Shown here one piece after another: positions 17,653-30,300 of a stretch of 64,000 nucleotides of DNA. The notes beneath the pieces were generated by a model. It had not been told where the DNA came from, ran no database searches, and saw only the letters and a list, made by a program, of their open reading frames with translations. The stretch's first letter is position 1; each line of letters opens with the position of its first letter. Source of the stretch: Hylemonella sp. (GTDB lineage Bacteria; Pseudomonadota; Gammaproteobacteria; Burkholderiales; Burkholderiaceae_C); the NCBI GenBank assembly GCA_030680575.1, contig JAUXVI010000047.1:42891-106890 (forward strand). The letters are read 5' to 3'. A program made the position numbers and the translations under genes.

Positions 17653-18104
17653 AAGGCGAATTTTGGCAGCATCAGGCAGGCTTCGGCATTGCTGGGCGAG
17701 TAGCAGCCCTCAGCCGCCTCGCGCCAGGGCAACCAGCGCCAAGCCGTGTGCTCGCGCGGATCAAGTCGCACCTTGGTTCCGGCCGGCACCTGCAGGCCGA
17801 ACAAATGCTCGGTGTTGCGCGTCACGCCCGGCGCATAACGATGGCGCCAGCGCGGGTAGATGTCGTAGATGTTTTCCAGTCCCCAGTCGCGCAGCTGGTG
17901 GCCGGCAGCCCGGGCGTCAATACCGGTCTCCTCGGCCACCTCGCGTATGGCCGTGTCGGCAAAGCTCTCGCCCACATGGTCCTTGGCGCCGGTGACCGAT
18001 TGCCAGAAATCCTCGGCGTCGGCGCGCTTGATCAACAACACCTCCAGCGCCGGGGTGTGGATGACCACCAGCACGGATTGGGGGATCTTGTAGGGTTGGC
18101 GCAT
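17649..18104 (-). CDS. nudB: Dihydroneopterin triphosphate diphosphatase
   Basis: A 151-residue Nudix hydrolase that removes pyrophosphate from dihydroneopterin triphosphate in folate synthesis. N-terminal IPQSVLVVIHTP and FWQSVTGAKDHVGES are typical of NudB, followed by the Nudix box AIREVAEETGI. The ATG at 18104 matches family length and begins MRQPYKIP. It begins right after a strong terminator hairpin belonging to aspS, leaving almost no leader. A TTG at 18146 would put the hairpin inside the coding sequence. Confidence 0.92.
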   Translation of the reverse strand: MRQPYKIPQSVLVVIHTPALEVLLIKRADAEDFWQSVTGAKDHVGESFADTAIREVAEETGIDARAAGHQLRDWGLENIYDIYPRWRHRYAPGVTRNTEHLFGLQVPAGTKVRLDPREHTAWRWLPWREAAEGCYSPSNAEACLMLPKFAL

Positions 18105-18105
18105 G

Positions 18106-18133
18106 AAAAAGGGCGCTGAAAACAGCGCCCTTT
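18106..18133 (-). terminator. Intrinsic terminator of aspS
   Basis: A perfect 11-base stem (AAAGGGCGCTG with CAGCGCCCTTT) and 4-base loop, followed on the minus strand by five T residues. It lies 21 bases after the aspS stop. The T-run ends one base before the nudB start codon. Confidence 0.85.
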
Positions 18134-18153
18134 CATTCTGCCTCAAACCCTAG

Positions 18154-19968
<1,815 letters not shown>

Positions 19969-19981
19969 AACAAGTTCTCTT

Positions 19982-20632
19982 TCAGCTGTGGGTGAGCGGG
20001 CCGCTGGCGGCCTGCTTCAGATTCGGGTTTTTGGGTCCGCCGGGCACGATCACGCCCATGGAAATGACATAGGTCAGCGCTTCGTCGACACTCATGTCAA
20101 GCTCGATGCAGTCGCTTTTCTTGAGCATGACGAAGTACCCCCCCGTCGGGTTGGGGGTGGTGGGTACGTACACACTCAGGTAGTCGTCACCGAGGTGGTT
20201 GAGCAGGTCGCCGCCGGGCGTGCCGGTGAGGAAACCGATGGTCCACATGCCCTCGCGCGGCCACTGCACCAGCAAAGCCTTGCGAAAAGCGTTGCCTTTC
20301 TCGGAAAACAGGGTGTCGGACACCTGCTTGACGCCCGAGTAGATCGAACGCACGACCGGGATGCGGTGCAGCAATGCATGCCACCAGGTCACCAGCTTGT
20401 TGCCGACGAAATTGGACGCCATGGCGCCGATGGCCAGGACCACGGCCAGGGCAAAGATCACGCCCAGGCCTGGGATGTGCAGCCCCAGCAACTGGTCCGG
20501 CTGCCAAGCGCGCGGCAGGATCTGCAAGGTCTGGTCCAACGTGGACACGACCCACTCCAGCACCCAGACCGTGATGCCGAGCGGCGCCAGCACCAGCAGG
20601 CCCGAGAACAACCATTTGCGGAACTTGCCCAT
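19982..20632 (-). CDS. DUF502-family membrane protein
   Basis: A 216-residue protein with two N-terminal transmembrane segments (about residues 6-28 and 56-78) followed by a soluble domain. Family hallmarks are [33 protein letters not shown] and [11 protein letters not shown]. Function is unknown. It sits between the FmdB-like gene and aspS, an order widely kept in Betaproteobacteria. Confidence 0.88.
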   Translation of the reverse strand: MGKFRKWLFSGLLVLAPLGITVWVLEWVVSTLDQTLQILPRAWQPDQLLGLHIPGLGVIFALAVVLAIGAMASNFVGNKLVTWWHALLHRIPVVRSIYSGVKQVSDTLFSEKGNAFRKALLVQWPREGMWTIGFLTGTPGGDLLNHLGDDYLSVYVPTTPNPTGGYFVMLKKSDCIELDMSVDEALTYVISMGVIVPGGPKNPNLKQAASGPLTHS

Positions 20633-20643
20633 GGGAATCCGCT

Positions 20644-20913
20644 TCAGCTGGCGTCAGCAGCACTGGCAGCGGCCGGGCAAGCCGCACAGGCTGCACCCTC
20701 GGACGCAGCCGACGGGGCGGCGCAGGTGCTGCCACCCTTGAAATCGGTCTCATACCAGCCCGAGCCCTTGAGCTGGAACCCCGCTGCCGTCAACTGCTTC
20801 TTGAAGGTGGCTTTGCCACAGGCCGGGCAATCGGTCAGGAGTGGATCGGAAATTTTTTGCAGGACATCCTTGGCGAGGCCGCAGGATTCACACTTGTAGG
20901 CGTAGATTGGCAT
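20644..20913 (-). CDS. FmdB-type zinc-ribbon regulatory protein
   Basis: An 89-residue protein starting MPIYAYKCESCG with a second CxxC in CPACGK, forming the FmdB/CxxC_CXXC_SSSS zinc ribbon, then GSGWYETDFKGGS and an Ala/Ser/Cys-rich tail containing three extra cysteines. The role of this family is poorly known. It is first in a leftward run with the DUF502 gene and aspS. Confidence 0.88.
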   Translation of the reverse strand: MPIYAYKCESCGLAKDVLQKISDPLLTDCPACGKATFKKQLTAAGFQLKGSGWYETDFKGGSTCAAPSAASEGAACAACPAAASAADAS

Positions 20914-21006
20914 GGCTCGAAGGGTTAAGGGTGGGTAGGTAATGCAAAACCCTCAATTATAGGCAGCCGGCCAGGTTTCAAGCCGTCGACCACCAACCCG
21001 GTGACT

Positions 21007-22452
21007 TCAGTCCGCCCCGACCAGCTTGTGGTGCCCGGCATGGCGGTTGGCAATCGCCTGCGGTCCGAGCGAACCAACCAGCATGCCCGTCAGCGAGGCC
21101 AGCACGCCGGCCAGCTGCGCCGGAAACTCCTCGCCGGCCGGTGTGGCCAGGAACAGCCCCCAGGTCAACAAGCCCAGCACGATAGAGAAAATGGCCCCCT
21201 GGGTACTGGCTTTTTTCCAGTAAAGGCCGAACGTCAGCGGCACAAAGGCTCCGACCAGCGTCACCTGGTAGGCACCAGACACCATCTCATAGATCGAGGT
21301 GCCCTGCATGAAGATGGCATAGGCCAGCACCAGGGCGCTGAACACCAGCACCGTGATGCGCATCGCCTTGAGCTCCTGCTTGTCACCCAGGTGCGGGCGG
21401 AACTGGCGCCAGATGTTCTCCACGAACGTCACGCTCGGCGCCAGCAGCGTGGCCGAGGCACAGGACTTGATGGCCGACAGCAGCGCACCGAAGAACAGCA
21501 CCTGCATGATGAAGGGCATCTTCTCCAGCACCAAAGTGGGCAACACCTTCTGCGGATCATCCTGCAGCAGCGCCTCAGCTCGCTCCGGCATGATGACCAG
21601 TGCGCTGGTCACCAGGAACATCGGCACGAAGGCGAACAGGATGTAGAAGATGCCACCGATCACGGGGCCACGCGTGGCCGACTTCGTGCTATCGGCCGAC
21701 ATCACGCGCTGGAACACGTCCTGCTGCGGAATCGAGCCCAGCATCATGGTGATGGCCGCCGCGATGAAAAACACGATGTCCTTGAAATTCGGCTCGGGCA
21801 GGAAGCGGAACATGTCGCGGCTCAACGCCAGATTCACCACCTTGTCAGCGCCGCCGGCCATGTGGCTGGCAAACACCGCCAGGATGGCCAGGCCACCGAC
21901 CAGAATGATCATCTGGATGAAATCGGTGATCGCCACCGACCACATGCCGCCGAACAGGGTGTAGGCCAGGATCGAGACCACGCCGATCACCATGCCCATC
22001 GGAATGCTGATCGCCTGCCCCGACAGCACGTGAAACACCAGGCCAAGCGCCGTCACCTGTGCCGAGACCCAGCCCAGGTAGCTGACCATGATGATGAGCG
22101 AGCACACCACCTCGACGCTGCGGCCATAGCGCTCACGGAAGTAGTCGCTGATGGTCAGCAGCGTCATGCGGTACAGCTTGGCGGCGAAGAAGAGGCCGAC
22201 CAGGATCAGGCAGAAGCCGGCGCCAAACGGGTCTTCCACCACCGTGTGCAGGCCGCCGTTGACGAACTTGGCCGGGATGCCCAGCACCGTTTCCGAGCCG
22301 AACCAGGTGGCAAAGGTGGTGGTGACGATCATCACCAGCGGCAGGCGACGCCCGGCAATGGCGAAGTCCGCCGAGTTCTTGACGCGCTTGGCCGCCACCA
22401 GGCCGATGGCAATGGTGACCAGCAGATAGACGATGACCAGGGTCAACAGCAC
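21007..22452 (-). CDS. Sodium:solute symporter family protein
   Basis: A 481-residue integral membrane protein of the SSS family with about 12-13 hydrophobic segments. Family features include NSADFAIAGRRLPL near residue 26, TFATWFGSETVLG, and SDYFRERYGR. It should use the sodium gradient to import a small organic solute; I cannot tell which one. It is on the same strand as ubiB but the 45-base gap does not prove an operon. Confidence 0.88.
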   Translation of the reverse strand: MLLTLVIVYLLVTIAIGLVAAKRVKNSADFAIAGRRLPLVMIVTTTFATWFGSETVLGIPAKFVNGGLHTVVEDPFGAGFCLILVGLFFAAKLYRMTLLTISDYFRERYGRSVEVVCSLIIMVSYLGWVSAQVTALGLVFHVLSGQAISIPMGMVIGVVSILAYTLFGGMWSVAITDFIQMIILVGGLAILAVFASHMAGGADKVVNLALSRDMFRFLPEPNFKDIVFFIAAAITMMLGSIPQQDVFQRVMSADSTKSATRGPVIGGIFYILFAFVPMFLVTSALVIMPERAEALLQDDPQKVLPTLVLEKMPFIMQVLFFGALLSAIKSCASATLLAPSVTFVENIWRQFRPHLGDKQELKAMRITVLVFSALVLAYAIFMQGTSIYEMVSGAYQVTLVGAFVPLTFGLYWKKASTQGAIFSIVLGLLTWGLFLATPAGEEFPAQLAGVLASLTGMLVGSLGPQAIANRHAGHHKLVGAD

Positions 22453-22497
22453 TGGAAGTCTCCTAGGGTGTCGTGGAAATTGGCCCGGATTATCCCG

Positions 22498-24063
22498 TCA
22501 GAACAACTGGACCCGGACCACCAGTTGCATGACCACCAGTCCCAGGGCAAAACCGATGCCGGCATAGATCAGCCCCTGCAGCAATCGGTTGGTGCGGCGC
22601 TGCTCGGCCAGCAGCTCCTCGAACTCGCGGCGCTGCAAGCCCGGACGCTGCGTCAGGTAGTCATGCAGCAGGCGTGGCAGCTCGGGCAGAAGCTTGGCGT
22701 AACGCGGCGCCTGGTTCTTAAGCTCTTCCCACAGCCGACGCGGCCCGATCTGATCGGCCATCCACTTTTCCAGGAAAGGTTTGGCCGTGCTCCACAGATC
22801 CAGCTCGGGGTCGAGCTCGCGCCCCAGGCCCTCGATGTTGAGCAAGGTCTTCTGCAGCAGTACCAGTTGCGGCTGGATCTCGACCTGAAAACGGCGCGAA
22901 GTCTGGAACAGGCGCATCAACACCATGCCCAAGGAAATCTCCTTCAGCGGGCGGTCAAAGTAGGGTTCGCACACGGCACGGATGGCCGACTCCAGCTCGT
23001 CCACGCGCGTTTGCGGTGGCACCCAGCCCGATTCAATGTGCAGTTCGGCCACACGCTTGTAGTCACGCCGGAAAAAGGCGGTGAAGTTCTGCGCCAGGTA
23101 TTCCTTGTCGTACTCGGTGAGCGTACCGACGATGCCGAAATCGAGCGAGATGTAGCGCCCGAAGGTCGCCGGATCGACGCTGATGAAGATGTTGCCCGGG
23201 TGCATGTCGGCATGGAAAAATCCATCCCGGAACACCTGGGTGAAAAAGATGGTCACGCCGTCGCGTGCCAGCTTCTTCATGTCGACGCCGGCCTCGCGCA
23301 GGCGCGCCGTCTGGCTGATCGGGATGCCTTTCATGCGCTCCATCACGATCACCTCGCTCTGGCAGTAGTCCCAGAACATCTCGGGGATCAGCACCAAGTC
23401 CAGGCCTTCCATGTTGCGGCGCAGCTGGGCAGCGCTGGCGGCCTCGCGCACCAAGTCCAGCTCGTCGTGCAGGTACTTGTCGAACTCGGCCACTACCTCG
23501 CGCGGCTTCAGGCGCTTGCCATCGGCAGAAAGGCCCTCCACCCAGCCCGCCATCATGCGCATCAGGCTCAGGTCCTTTTCAATGGCCGGCCGCATGCCCG
23601 GGCGCAGCACCTTGACTGCCACTTCACGTTCGCGGCCGTCACGGTCACGCAGCTTGGCGAAATGCACCTGGGCGATGGAGGCACTGGCCACCGGCTCGCG
23701 CTCGAACTCGCTGAAGATCTCCGCCACCGGCTTGCGAAAAGCCCGCTCGATGGTGGCCACTGCCACGTCGGAACTGAAGGGCGGCACCCGGTCCTGCAGC
23801 TTGGCCAGTTCGTCCGCGATGTCGGGCGGCATCAGGTCACGCCGGGTCGACAGCACCTGGCCAAATTTCACAAAGATCGGGCCCAGACGTTCCAGCGCCT
23901 CGCGCAGGCGCTGGCCGCGCGGCGCATCCAAATTGCGGCCAATGGACACGATGCGGGCAAGCACCCGCAGCCAGGGTTTCTGGAAACTGGTCAGGACCAG
24001 TTCATCCAGACCATAACGCAGGGCAGTCCAGACAATGAAGGCACCTCGAAACAGGCGCCTCAT
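22498..24063 (-). CDS. ubiB: UbiB, ABC1/ADCK-family kinase-like protein for ubiquinone synthesis
   Basis: A 521-residue atypical kinase-like membrane protein needed for ubiquinone assembly. Hallmarks: KxGQ motif in [16 protein letters not shown], the alanine-rich loop [14 protein letters not shown], catalytic-loop [11 protein letters not shown] and LDFGIVG, and a C-terminal transmembrane segment ([17 protein letters not shown]). It overlaps ubiJ upstream by four bases. Confidence 0.95.
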   Translation of the reverse strand: MRRLFRGAFIVWTALRYGLDELVLTSFQKPWLRVLARIVSIGRNLDAPRGQRLREALERLGPIFVKFGQVLSTRRDLMPPDIADELAKLQDRVPPFSSDVAVATIERAFRKPVAEIFSEFEREPVASASIAQVHFAKLRDRDGREREVAVKVLRPGMRPAIEKDLSLMRMMAGWVEGLSADGKRLKPREVVAEFDKYLHDELDLVREAASAAQLRRNMEGLDLVLIPEMFWDYCQSEVIVMERMKGIPISQTARLREAGVDMKKLARDGVTIFFTQVFRDGFFHADMHPGNIFISVDPATFGRYISLDFGIVGTLTEYDKEYLAQNFTAFFRRDYKRVAELHIESGWVPPQTRVDELESAIRAVCEPYFDRPLKEISLGMVLMRLFQTSRRFQVEIQPQLVLLQKTLLNIEGLGRELDPELDLWSTAKPFLEKWMADQIGPRRLWEELKNQAPRYAKLLPELPRLLHDYLTQRPGLQRREFEELLAEQRRTNRLLQGLIYAGIGFALGLVVMQLVVRVQLF

Positions 24064-24599
24064 GCTGCCCCCCCTGTCCCGCTTGCACGGGTCAAGAACT
24101 GACGAATCGCCTCGGCCACGCGCCGTGCCGCCTGCCCCAGGGCATGCGCTGGGGCATCCCCCATGATGCGGGCCAAGTCCTCTTCGATATCCCAGCGCAC
24201 ATGGTCGACCAGCCAGTTGACCTCGGCGGCCAGTTGCACATCGCCTTCGATGCGCACCGCCGGTTTGGCACCACTGAGAGCTGACTGCACCAAGGCAACC
24301 GGAGACTCCTCCGTCACCGACAGCGTCAGGTCAGAGGGTGCCTCTGCATCCGCCAGATCGAGCAGGCCGGCCGGCGTCAGCAAAAGCTTGAAATGGACAT
24401 TGCGCCAGTGAAACAGAACCACCCGGCCCTTTTGCCGGGCCAGCCGTGCCGTCGCCTCGGGTTCCTGCATCAGCACATGGTTGAGCAGTAGCACAATGCG
24501 ACGCTGCGCCTCTTCTACCGCCCAAGCGGGCGGCTGCAAGGTGGTGGTGAGCTGCTGGAAAACATCTTCCAGAAAAGAAAACGGGGACTGTGTTGCCAT
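24060..24599 (-). CDS. ubiJ: UbiJ-like ubiquinone biosynthesis accessory protein
   Basis: A 179-residue protein with an SCP2-like lipid-binding N-half ([22 protein letters not shown]) and a C-terminal helical tail, as in UbiJ, which with UbiK helps organise the soluble Ubi enzyme complex. The four-base overlap with ubiB supports the call. Sequence alone is weakly conserved, so context carries weight. Confidence 0.85.
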   Translation of the reverse strand: MATQSPFSFLEDVFQQLTTTLQPPAWAVEEAQRRIVLLLNHVLMQEPEATARLARQKGRVVLFHWRNVHFKLLLTPAGLLDLADAEAPSDLTLSVTEESPVALVQSALSGAKPAVRIEGDVQLAAEVNWLVDHVRWDIEEDLARIMGDAPAHALGQAARRVAEAIRQFLTRASGTGGAA

Positions 24600-24647
24600 A
24601 GTCCCCGATTATTCCCGATCCTTAGGAGATCAGGCCCTGCACCGTGT

Positions 24648-25619
24648 TTATTGCAGCGCCTGGACCCCGGCCACCAACCAGCCGCTGGCGCCGGTCTTGG
24701 ACTTGGTCATGTTCCAGACCTCGCGGAAAGGGCTCGGACCAGCCGAGGGTTCCTCGCGGATCATGCCGGAGAACTCGACGCTGGCCATGTAGGTGTCACC
24801 CAGATCTTCGATGCCAAGCAGCTGGGCTTCCAGCATCACCACATCGGTCTGGTTGGCCGGGCCACCGGTATGGGCCTCGCGCTCGGTCAGTTGCTGGCGA
24901 ATTTCAGCCAACATGTCGTCGGTCATCATGGAGCGCAGCGTGGTCAGGTCAGAACGGTCCCAGGCTGCCTGCAGGGTCGCGAAGTTGGCCTTGGCCGCCT
25001 TGAGGAAACCTTCTGCGTCAAAACCGGCGGGGATGCCCCAGGCCTGCGAACCTGCCAGGGCAGAACCGATCACGATGCCGGGGTTGGCTTGCGCACCAGT
25101 GGCGTCGAACGAGGCCGTGTTGCGCTCCCACGGACGGGCCGAGGCATCGTTGCCAACATTTTCAGGACGGTAAGCCGGGCTCGGCGTGACCGCTCCACCC
25201 GCACCAGCGCCTTGAAATGCAAACGGACTGTTTGTCAGCGCAGCCGGACGGCGGTTACGCATGAACCAGCCGACGGCCACCATGGCCAGCACCACCACCA
25301 GGCCAATCAGCATGAATTGGCCAAACGCCTCGCCCATCCCGAGTGAACTGGCCAGCCAGGCCAAACCAAGACCGGCCGCCAAGCCGCCCAACATGGCGCC
25401 CCAGGGCCTCTTCGGCGCCGCAGCGGGCGCGGCTGCAGGTGCCGGTTTGGGCGCGGTTGCAGCATTTTGTGTCGGTGCGGCAGGAGCAGGCGCAGCCTGG
25501 CGCTGCGTCACATTGCTCGACTGCTTGCCGACCGATGCGCCGCCGCCCATGCGTTTGGCCTCTGCATTCACGCCACCAAGGGCCAGGGTCAACGACAGGG
25601 CCAACGTCCAGAGTTTCAT
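24648..25619 (-). CDS. Tim44-like domain protein with signal and membrane segment
   Basis: A 323-residue protein: signal peptide (MKLWTLALSLTLALGGVNAEA), an Ala/Pro-rich linker (about residues 40-70), one or two hydrophobic segments (LGGLAAGLGLAWLASSLGMG and MLIGLVVVLAMVAVGWFM), then a C-terminal Tim44-like domain (FLKAAKANFATLQAAWDRSD through VWNMTKSKTGASGWLVAGVQ). Bacterial function is not settled. It sits between ubiE and ubiJ, as in many Burkholderiales. Confidence 0.88.
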   Translation of the reverse strand: MKLWTLALSLTLALGGVNAEAKRMGGGASVGKQSSNVTQRQAAPAPAAPTQNAATAPKPAPAAAPAAAPKRPWGAMLGGLAAGLGLAWLASSLGMGEAFGQFMLIGLVVVLAMVAVGWFMRNRRPAALTNSPFAFQGAGAGGAVTPSPAYRPENVGNDASARPWERNTASFDATGAQANPGIVIGSALAGSQAWGIPAGFDAEGFLKAAKANFATLQAAWDRSDLTTLRSMMTDDMLAEIRQQLTEREAHTGGPANQTDVVMLEAQLLGIEDLGDTYMASVEFSGMIREEPSAGPSPFREVWNMTKSKTGASGWLVAGVQALQ

Positions 25620-25682
25620 GTCAGGTCTCCGATTAATCCAGTAAGTAGGTCGACACCCCGAAAGTACCGCAAAACAGGCGTG

Positions 25683-26414
25683 TCAGCACCTTATTCCAAC
25701 ATGCAAGGCCACAACCCCGCCCGACATGTTGTGAAAATCCACATGACCGAATCCGGATTTGTGCATCAGGGTCTTCAGTTCCTTCTGCCCCGGGTGCATG
25801 CGGATCGACTCCGCCAGGTACTGGTAGCTGTGGGCATCACCCGCCACCAACTGGCCCAGCTTGGGCAGCACCTTGAAGGAATACCAGTCGTAAAGCTTCT
25901 CCAGCGGCGGTGCCACCTTGGAAAACTCCAGCACCAGCAATTTGCCGCCAGGCTTGAGCACCCGGCACATCTCGGCCAGCGCCACGTCCTTGTGTGTCAT
26001 GTTGCGCAGGCCAAAAGCCACGCTCACCACATCGAAATACTGATCCGGGAAAGGCAGCTTCTCCGCGTCGCACACCAGAGTCGGCAGCACCACACCGGCA
26101 TCCAGCAGGCGATCGCGCCCGACGCGCAGCATGGCCTCGTTGATGTCGGTATGCACCACCTGGCCGCTCTTGCCCACCTTTTTGGAAAAAGCCAGCGCCA
26201 GGTCGCCGGTACCGCCGGCAATATCGAGCACCCGGTCGCCCTCTTTCAGGTTGGCCACCGTGACGGTGTAAGCCTTCCAGACGCGGTGCAGTCCGACCGA
26301 CATGAGGTCGTTCATCACGTCGTACTTGGAGGCGACCGAGTCGAACACGCCGCGCACGCGCTTGGCCTTTTCGGCCTCGTCGACGGTTTCAAATCCGAAA
26401 TGGGTTTGTGTCAT
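25683..26414 (-). CDS. ubiE: UbiE/MenG C-methyltransferase
   Basis: A 243-residue SAM-dependent methyltransferase acting on the demethylated benzoquinol (and menaquinol where present). Motifs: [22 protein letters not shown] loop [26 protein letters not shown], and [13 protein letters not shown]. The start at 26414 gives the typical N-terminus [17 protein letters not shown]; a longer upstream frame is not conserved. A DUF971 gene precedes it by 10 bases. Confidence 0.96.
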   Translation of the reverse strand: MTQTHFGFETVDEAEKAKRVRGVFDSVASKYDVMNDLMSVGLHRVWKAYTVTVANLKEGDRVLDIAGGTGDLALAFSKKVGKSGQVVHTDINEAMLRVGRDRLLDAGVVLPTLVCDAEKLPFPDQYFDVVSVAFGLRNMTHKDVALAEMCRVLKPGGKLLVLEFSKVAPPLEKLYDWYSFKVLPKLGQLVAGDAHSYQYLAESIRMHPGQKELKTLMHKSGFGHVDFHNMSGGVVALHVGIRC

Positions 26415-26424
26415 GTCTTGCGCC

Positions 26425-26838
26425 TCAGTGGCTTCCACAGCTGTGACCGGCTTTTTCAGGCATCGGCGCATCGCGCTCGACGCCAGCCGCCTGCAGGCGC
26501 GCCTCGTAGTCGGCCCACAGCTGCGCCTGTTGCGAGCCAAGGAAATAAAGGAAGTCCCAGGAAAAAATACCGCTGTCGTGGCCGTCGGAAAAGGTCGGCT
26601 GCACGGCGTAGTTGCCCACCGGCTCCAGCCCGACCAGTTCCACCTCGCGCTTGCCGGTCTGCAGCACTTCCTGACCCGGGCCGTGGCCCTGCACCTCGGC
26701 CGACGGCGAGTACACGCGCATCAGCTCGAAGGGGATGCGAAAGGTCGCGCCATCAGAAAAGCTCACCTCAAGCACACGGGACTGGCCGTGTACCGTCAGA
26801 TCCTGGGGCGTCGGGGAACCGGATTGCAAACCTGCCAT
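26425..26838 (-). CDS. DUF971 (GBBH-like N-terminal domain) protein
   Basis: A 137-residue single-domain protein. DUF971 hallmarks are [27 protein letters not shown] in two parts and [19 protein letters not shown]. The domain is thought to bind metal in gamma-butyrobetaine hydroxylases and occurs alone in bacteria beside ubiE, suggesting a part in quinone or iron-sulfur metabolism; that is inference. The start at 26838 removes a non-conserved N-terminal run. Confidence 0.87.
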   Translation of the reverse strand: MAGLQSGSPTPQDLTVHGQSRVLEVSFSDGATFRIPFELMRVYSPSAEVQGHGPGQEVLQTGKREVELVGLEPVGNYAVQPTFSDGHDSGIFSWDFLYFLGSQQAQLWADYEARLQAAGVERDAPMPEKAGHSCGSH

Positions 26839-26866
26839 TGAATTCACCTGCTGAAAGATCGAATTA

Positions 26867-27310
26867 TCACAAGGTGGCCAGCATGGCGGCCAGGGCTTGC
26901 CGAATGTCCATGTCGAGCGCAGGCAGTCGTGCACGCAACTGTGCCAGCGCCATTTCATCGGACGGCCGCACCGCCGAACCCCAGACCGGCGCCGGGAAAT
27001 GGCTGTCCCAGTCGAAGCGCGCAATCACATGCCAGTGCAGATGCGGCACCACATTGCCCAGCGTGGCAAGGTTCACCTTGGTCGGCTGCAGCTGGCGGCG
27101 CAACACGGCCTCGATCAGCGTGACCGCCTCCATGCACAGGGCGCGCTCGGACACCGGCAAGTCAGAGAACTCGGCCACGTGGTCATTCCAGACCAGACGG
27201 TAGAAGGCCGGAAAGTCGGCCTCCTCGGCCCGGATGACGCGGAACTTGTCACCGCGAAAGACCAGCAGACCACCTTCCGTCTCACACAGCGCGCAGCCGG
27301 CCAGCTTCAT
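26867..27310 (-). CDS. HIT-family protein (nucleotidyl hydrolase/transferase)
   Basis: A 147-residue HIT protein with the histidine triad HLHWHVIARF and an N-terminal CALCETEGG knuckle. The upstream VNLATLGNVVPHLH is typical of this subgroup, which hydrolyses nucleotide-phosphoramidates. It begins 4 bases after the DUF3683 oxidoreductase stop, so the two are likely co-transcribed. Confidence 0.9.
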   Translation of the reverse strand: MKLAGCALCETEGGLLVFRGDKFRVIRAEEADFPAFYRLVWNDHVAEFSDLPVSERALCMEAVTLIEAVLRRQLQPTKVNLATLGNVVPHLHWHVIARFDWDSHFPAPVWGSAVRPSDEMALAQLRARLPALDMDIRQALAAMLATL

Positions 27311-27314
27311 GACC

Positions 27315-30300
27315 TCAGACCAGCACGCGTTCGATGCCACCGGCATTGGCCGACTGCACATACTGCGGCAGCCAGTCTTCGCCAATGATCTGGCGCGCCA
27401 TCTCGACCACGATGTAGTCGGCCTCCAGCAGACCGTTTTGCAAATCGTTGCCGTAACGGGTCAACCCTTGCAGGCAGCTCGGGCAACTGGTCAGGATCTT
27501 GACGTTGTCCTTCTCGCCCACTTGGCCCGATGCGCGCAACGCGGCTTCGCCCTTGCGGATTTCCTCTTCCTTGCGGAAGCGCACCTGGGTCGAGATGTCA
27601 GGCCGGGTCACGCCCAGCGTGCCGGACTCGCCGCAGCAGCGATCGCTCTTGAGCACATTGCCGCCGGTATCGCCGGCCAGCAGCGACTTGACCGTCTTCA
27701 TCGAGTCGCCCAGCTTCATCGGGTTGTGGCAGGGCTCGTGGTACAGGTAGCCGCCCTGCTCGCCGCTGAGCTTGATGCCTTTTTCCAGCAGGAACTCGTG
27801 GATGTCGATGATGCGGCAGCCGGGGAAGATGTCCTCGAACTTGTACCCCTGCAACTGGTCGTAGCAGGTACCGCAGCTCACCACCACGGTCTTGATGTCC
27901 AGGTAGTTCAGCGTGTTGGCCACGCGGTGGAACAGCACCCGGTTGTCGGTGATCATCTTCTCGGCCTTATCGAACTGGCCGCTGCCGCGCTGCGGGTAGC
28001 CGCAGCACAGATACCCCGGCGGCAGCACCGTTTGCACGCCGGCGTGCCAGAGCATGGCCTGCGTTGCCAGCCCGACCTGGCTGAACAGGCGCTCCGAGCC
28101 GCAGCCCGGGAAGTAAAACACGGCCTCGGTGTCCGACGTGGTGGCCTGCGGATCACGGATGATCGGGACGTAGTTCGGATCCTCAATGTCCAGCAGCGCG
28201 CGCGCCGTTTTCTTCGGCAGACCACCGGGCATCTTCTTGTTGATGAAGTGGATCACCTGCTCTTTCACCGGCGCCGTGCCCACCGTGGCCGGTGGCTTGG
28301 CCGTCTGGCGCCGCGCCAGGGAACGCAGCAAGTCGTTGGCCAGGCGCTGCGCCTTGAAGCCCACACCCACCATGGCGGTACGCATGAGCTTGATGGTCTC
28401 GGGGTTGGTGGCATTGAGGAAGAACATGGCCGCCGCATTGCCGGGGCGGAAGGACTTCTGCCCCATCTTGCGCAGCAGGTTGCGCATGTTCATCGTCACG
28501 TCGCCGAAGTCGATGTCCACCGGACAGGGCGTCAGGCACTTGTGGCAGACCGTGCAATGGTCGGCCACGTCCTCGAACTCCTGCCAGTGGCGGATCGAGA
28601 TGCCGCGCCGGGTCTGTTCCTCATACAGGAAGGCCTCCACCAAGAGCGAAGTGGCCAGGATCTTGTTGCGCGGGCTGTACAGCAGGTTGGCGCGCGGCAC
28701 GTGGGTCGAGCACACCGGTTTGCACTTGCCGCAGCGCAGGCAGTCTTTCACGCTGTCAGCAATGGCACCGATATCGCTTTGCTGCATGATCAGCGACTCA
28801 TGCCCCATGAGACCGAAGCTGGGCGTGTAGGCATTGGTCAAATCGGCATGCATGATGCCCCCACGCTCCGCCGCTTCGCGGGTCGCTGCCCCCCGAGGGG
28901 GCTGATTCGCCTCGGGACGGCCCAGCGGCAAATCGGCCTCTGATGCTTGCCCCATTTGCGCCGACAGCTCCTGATTTCGTAGCAACTTGCCTTTGTTGAA
29001 ACGCCCCTCGGGATCGATGCGGCGCTTGTAGTCGGCAAACGGGCGCAGCTCGTCGTCGCTCAGGAATTCGAGCTTGGTGATGCCGATGCCGTGCTCGCCC
29101 GAGATCACGCCGTCGAGCGAACGCGCCAGCGCCATGATGCGCTTGACCGCGCCGTGCGCGGCCTGCAGCATCTCGTAGTCGTCGCTATTGACCGGGATGT
29201 TGGTGTGCACATTGCCGTCGCCGGCATGCATGTGCAGCGCCACCCAGACCCGGCCCTTGAGCACGCGCTGCTGGATGGCGTTGCACTCGGCCAGCATCGC
29301 TTCAAATGCGCGGCCGGTGAAGATGTCCTGCAGCGGCGCACGGATCTGCGTCTTCCAGCTGGCGCGCAGGCTGTGATCCTGCAACTGCGGGAACAGGGCG
29401 TCCACGTCCTGCAGCCAGCCTTGCCACTGCGCACGCACCTCACGCACCAGGGCCAGGGCCTGCGCCACGCGGTCCTCCAGCAGTTCGGCGAGCGGGGTTT
29501 CATTGGCGTCGTCCTGCTTGAGGTCGGCCAGCAGATGGGGCAGGTTGCCCGCGCTGAAGAAAGCCTCCATCTCGTCGCACAGCTTGATCTTGTTGCGCAG
29601 GCTGAGCTCGATGTTGATGCGCTCGATGCCGTCGGTGTACTCGGCCATGCGCGGCAGCGGGATCACCACGTCTTCGTTGATCTTGAAGGCGTTGGTGTGC
29701 TTGGAAATCGCCGCCGTGCGCTTGCGATCAAGCCAGAACTTCTTGCGCGCTTCCGGGCTGATGGCAATGAAGCCTTCGCCGCTGCGCGAATTGGCGATGC
29801 GCACCACCTCCGAGGTGGCACGCGCCACCGCATCCGCATCATCACCGGCGATATCGCCAAACAACGCCATCTTGGGCAGGCCGCCGCGCTTGGACTTGGT
29901 GGCGTAGCCAACCGCCTTCAGGTAGCGGTCGTCCAGGTGCTCCAACCCCGCCAGCAAGACGCCGCTGCGCTTTTGCTCGGCGAACATGAAGTCCTTGATC
30001 TCGACGATGCTGGGCACTGCGTCCTTGGCATTGCCGAAGAACTCCAGGCAGACGGTGCGGGTGTGCGCCGGCATGCGGTGCACCACCCAGCGGCCGCTGG
30101 TGATCAGGCCGTCGCAGCCTTCCTTCTGGATGCCGGGTAAACCGGACAGAAACTTGTCGGTCACGTCCTTGCCCAGGCCTTCCTTGCGGAAACTCGGGCC
30201 CGGGATGTCCAGGCGTTCGGTCTTGACCAGCGTCTTGCCATCGGCCTCAAAGTATTTCAGCTCGAAGCTGGCCAGCTCGGCGTCGTGGATCTTGCCCAGG

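Noticed and set aside
21001..24102. A 1033-codon open frame on the plus strand opposite the symporter and ubiB genes
   Set aside because: It spans two well-recognised minus-strand genes and the gap between them, has His/Gln/Arg-rich composition typical of antisense frames in GC-rich DNA, and has no family match.
27234..28943. A 569-codon plus-strand frame opposite the DUF3683 oxidoreductase
   Set aside because: The opposite strand has unmistakable FAD and Fe-S motifs; this frame has none.
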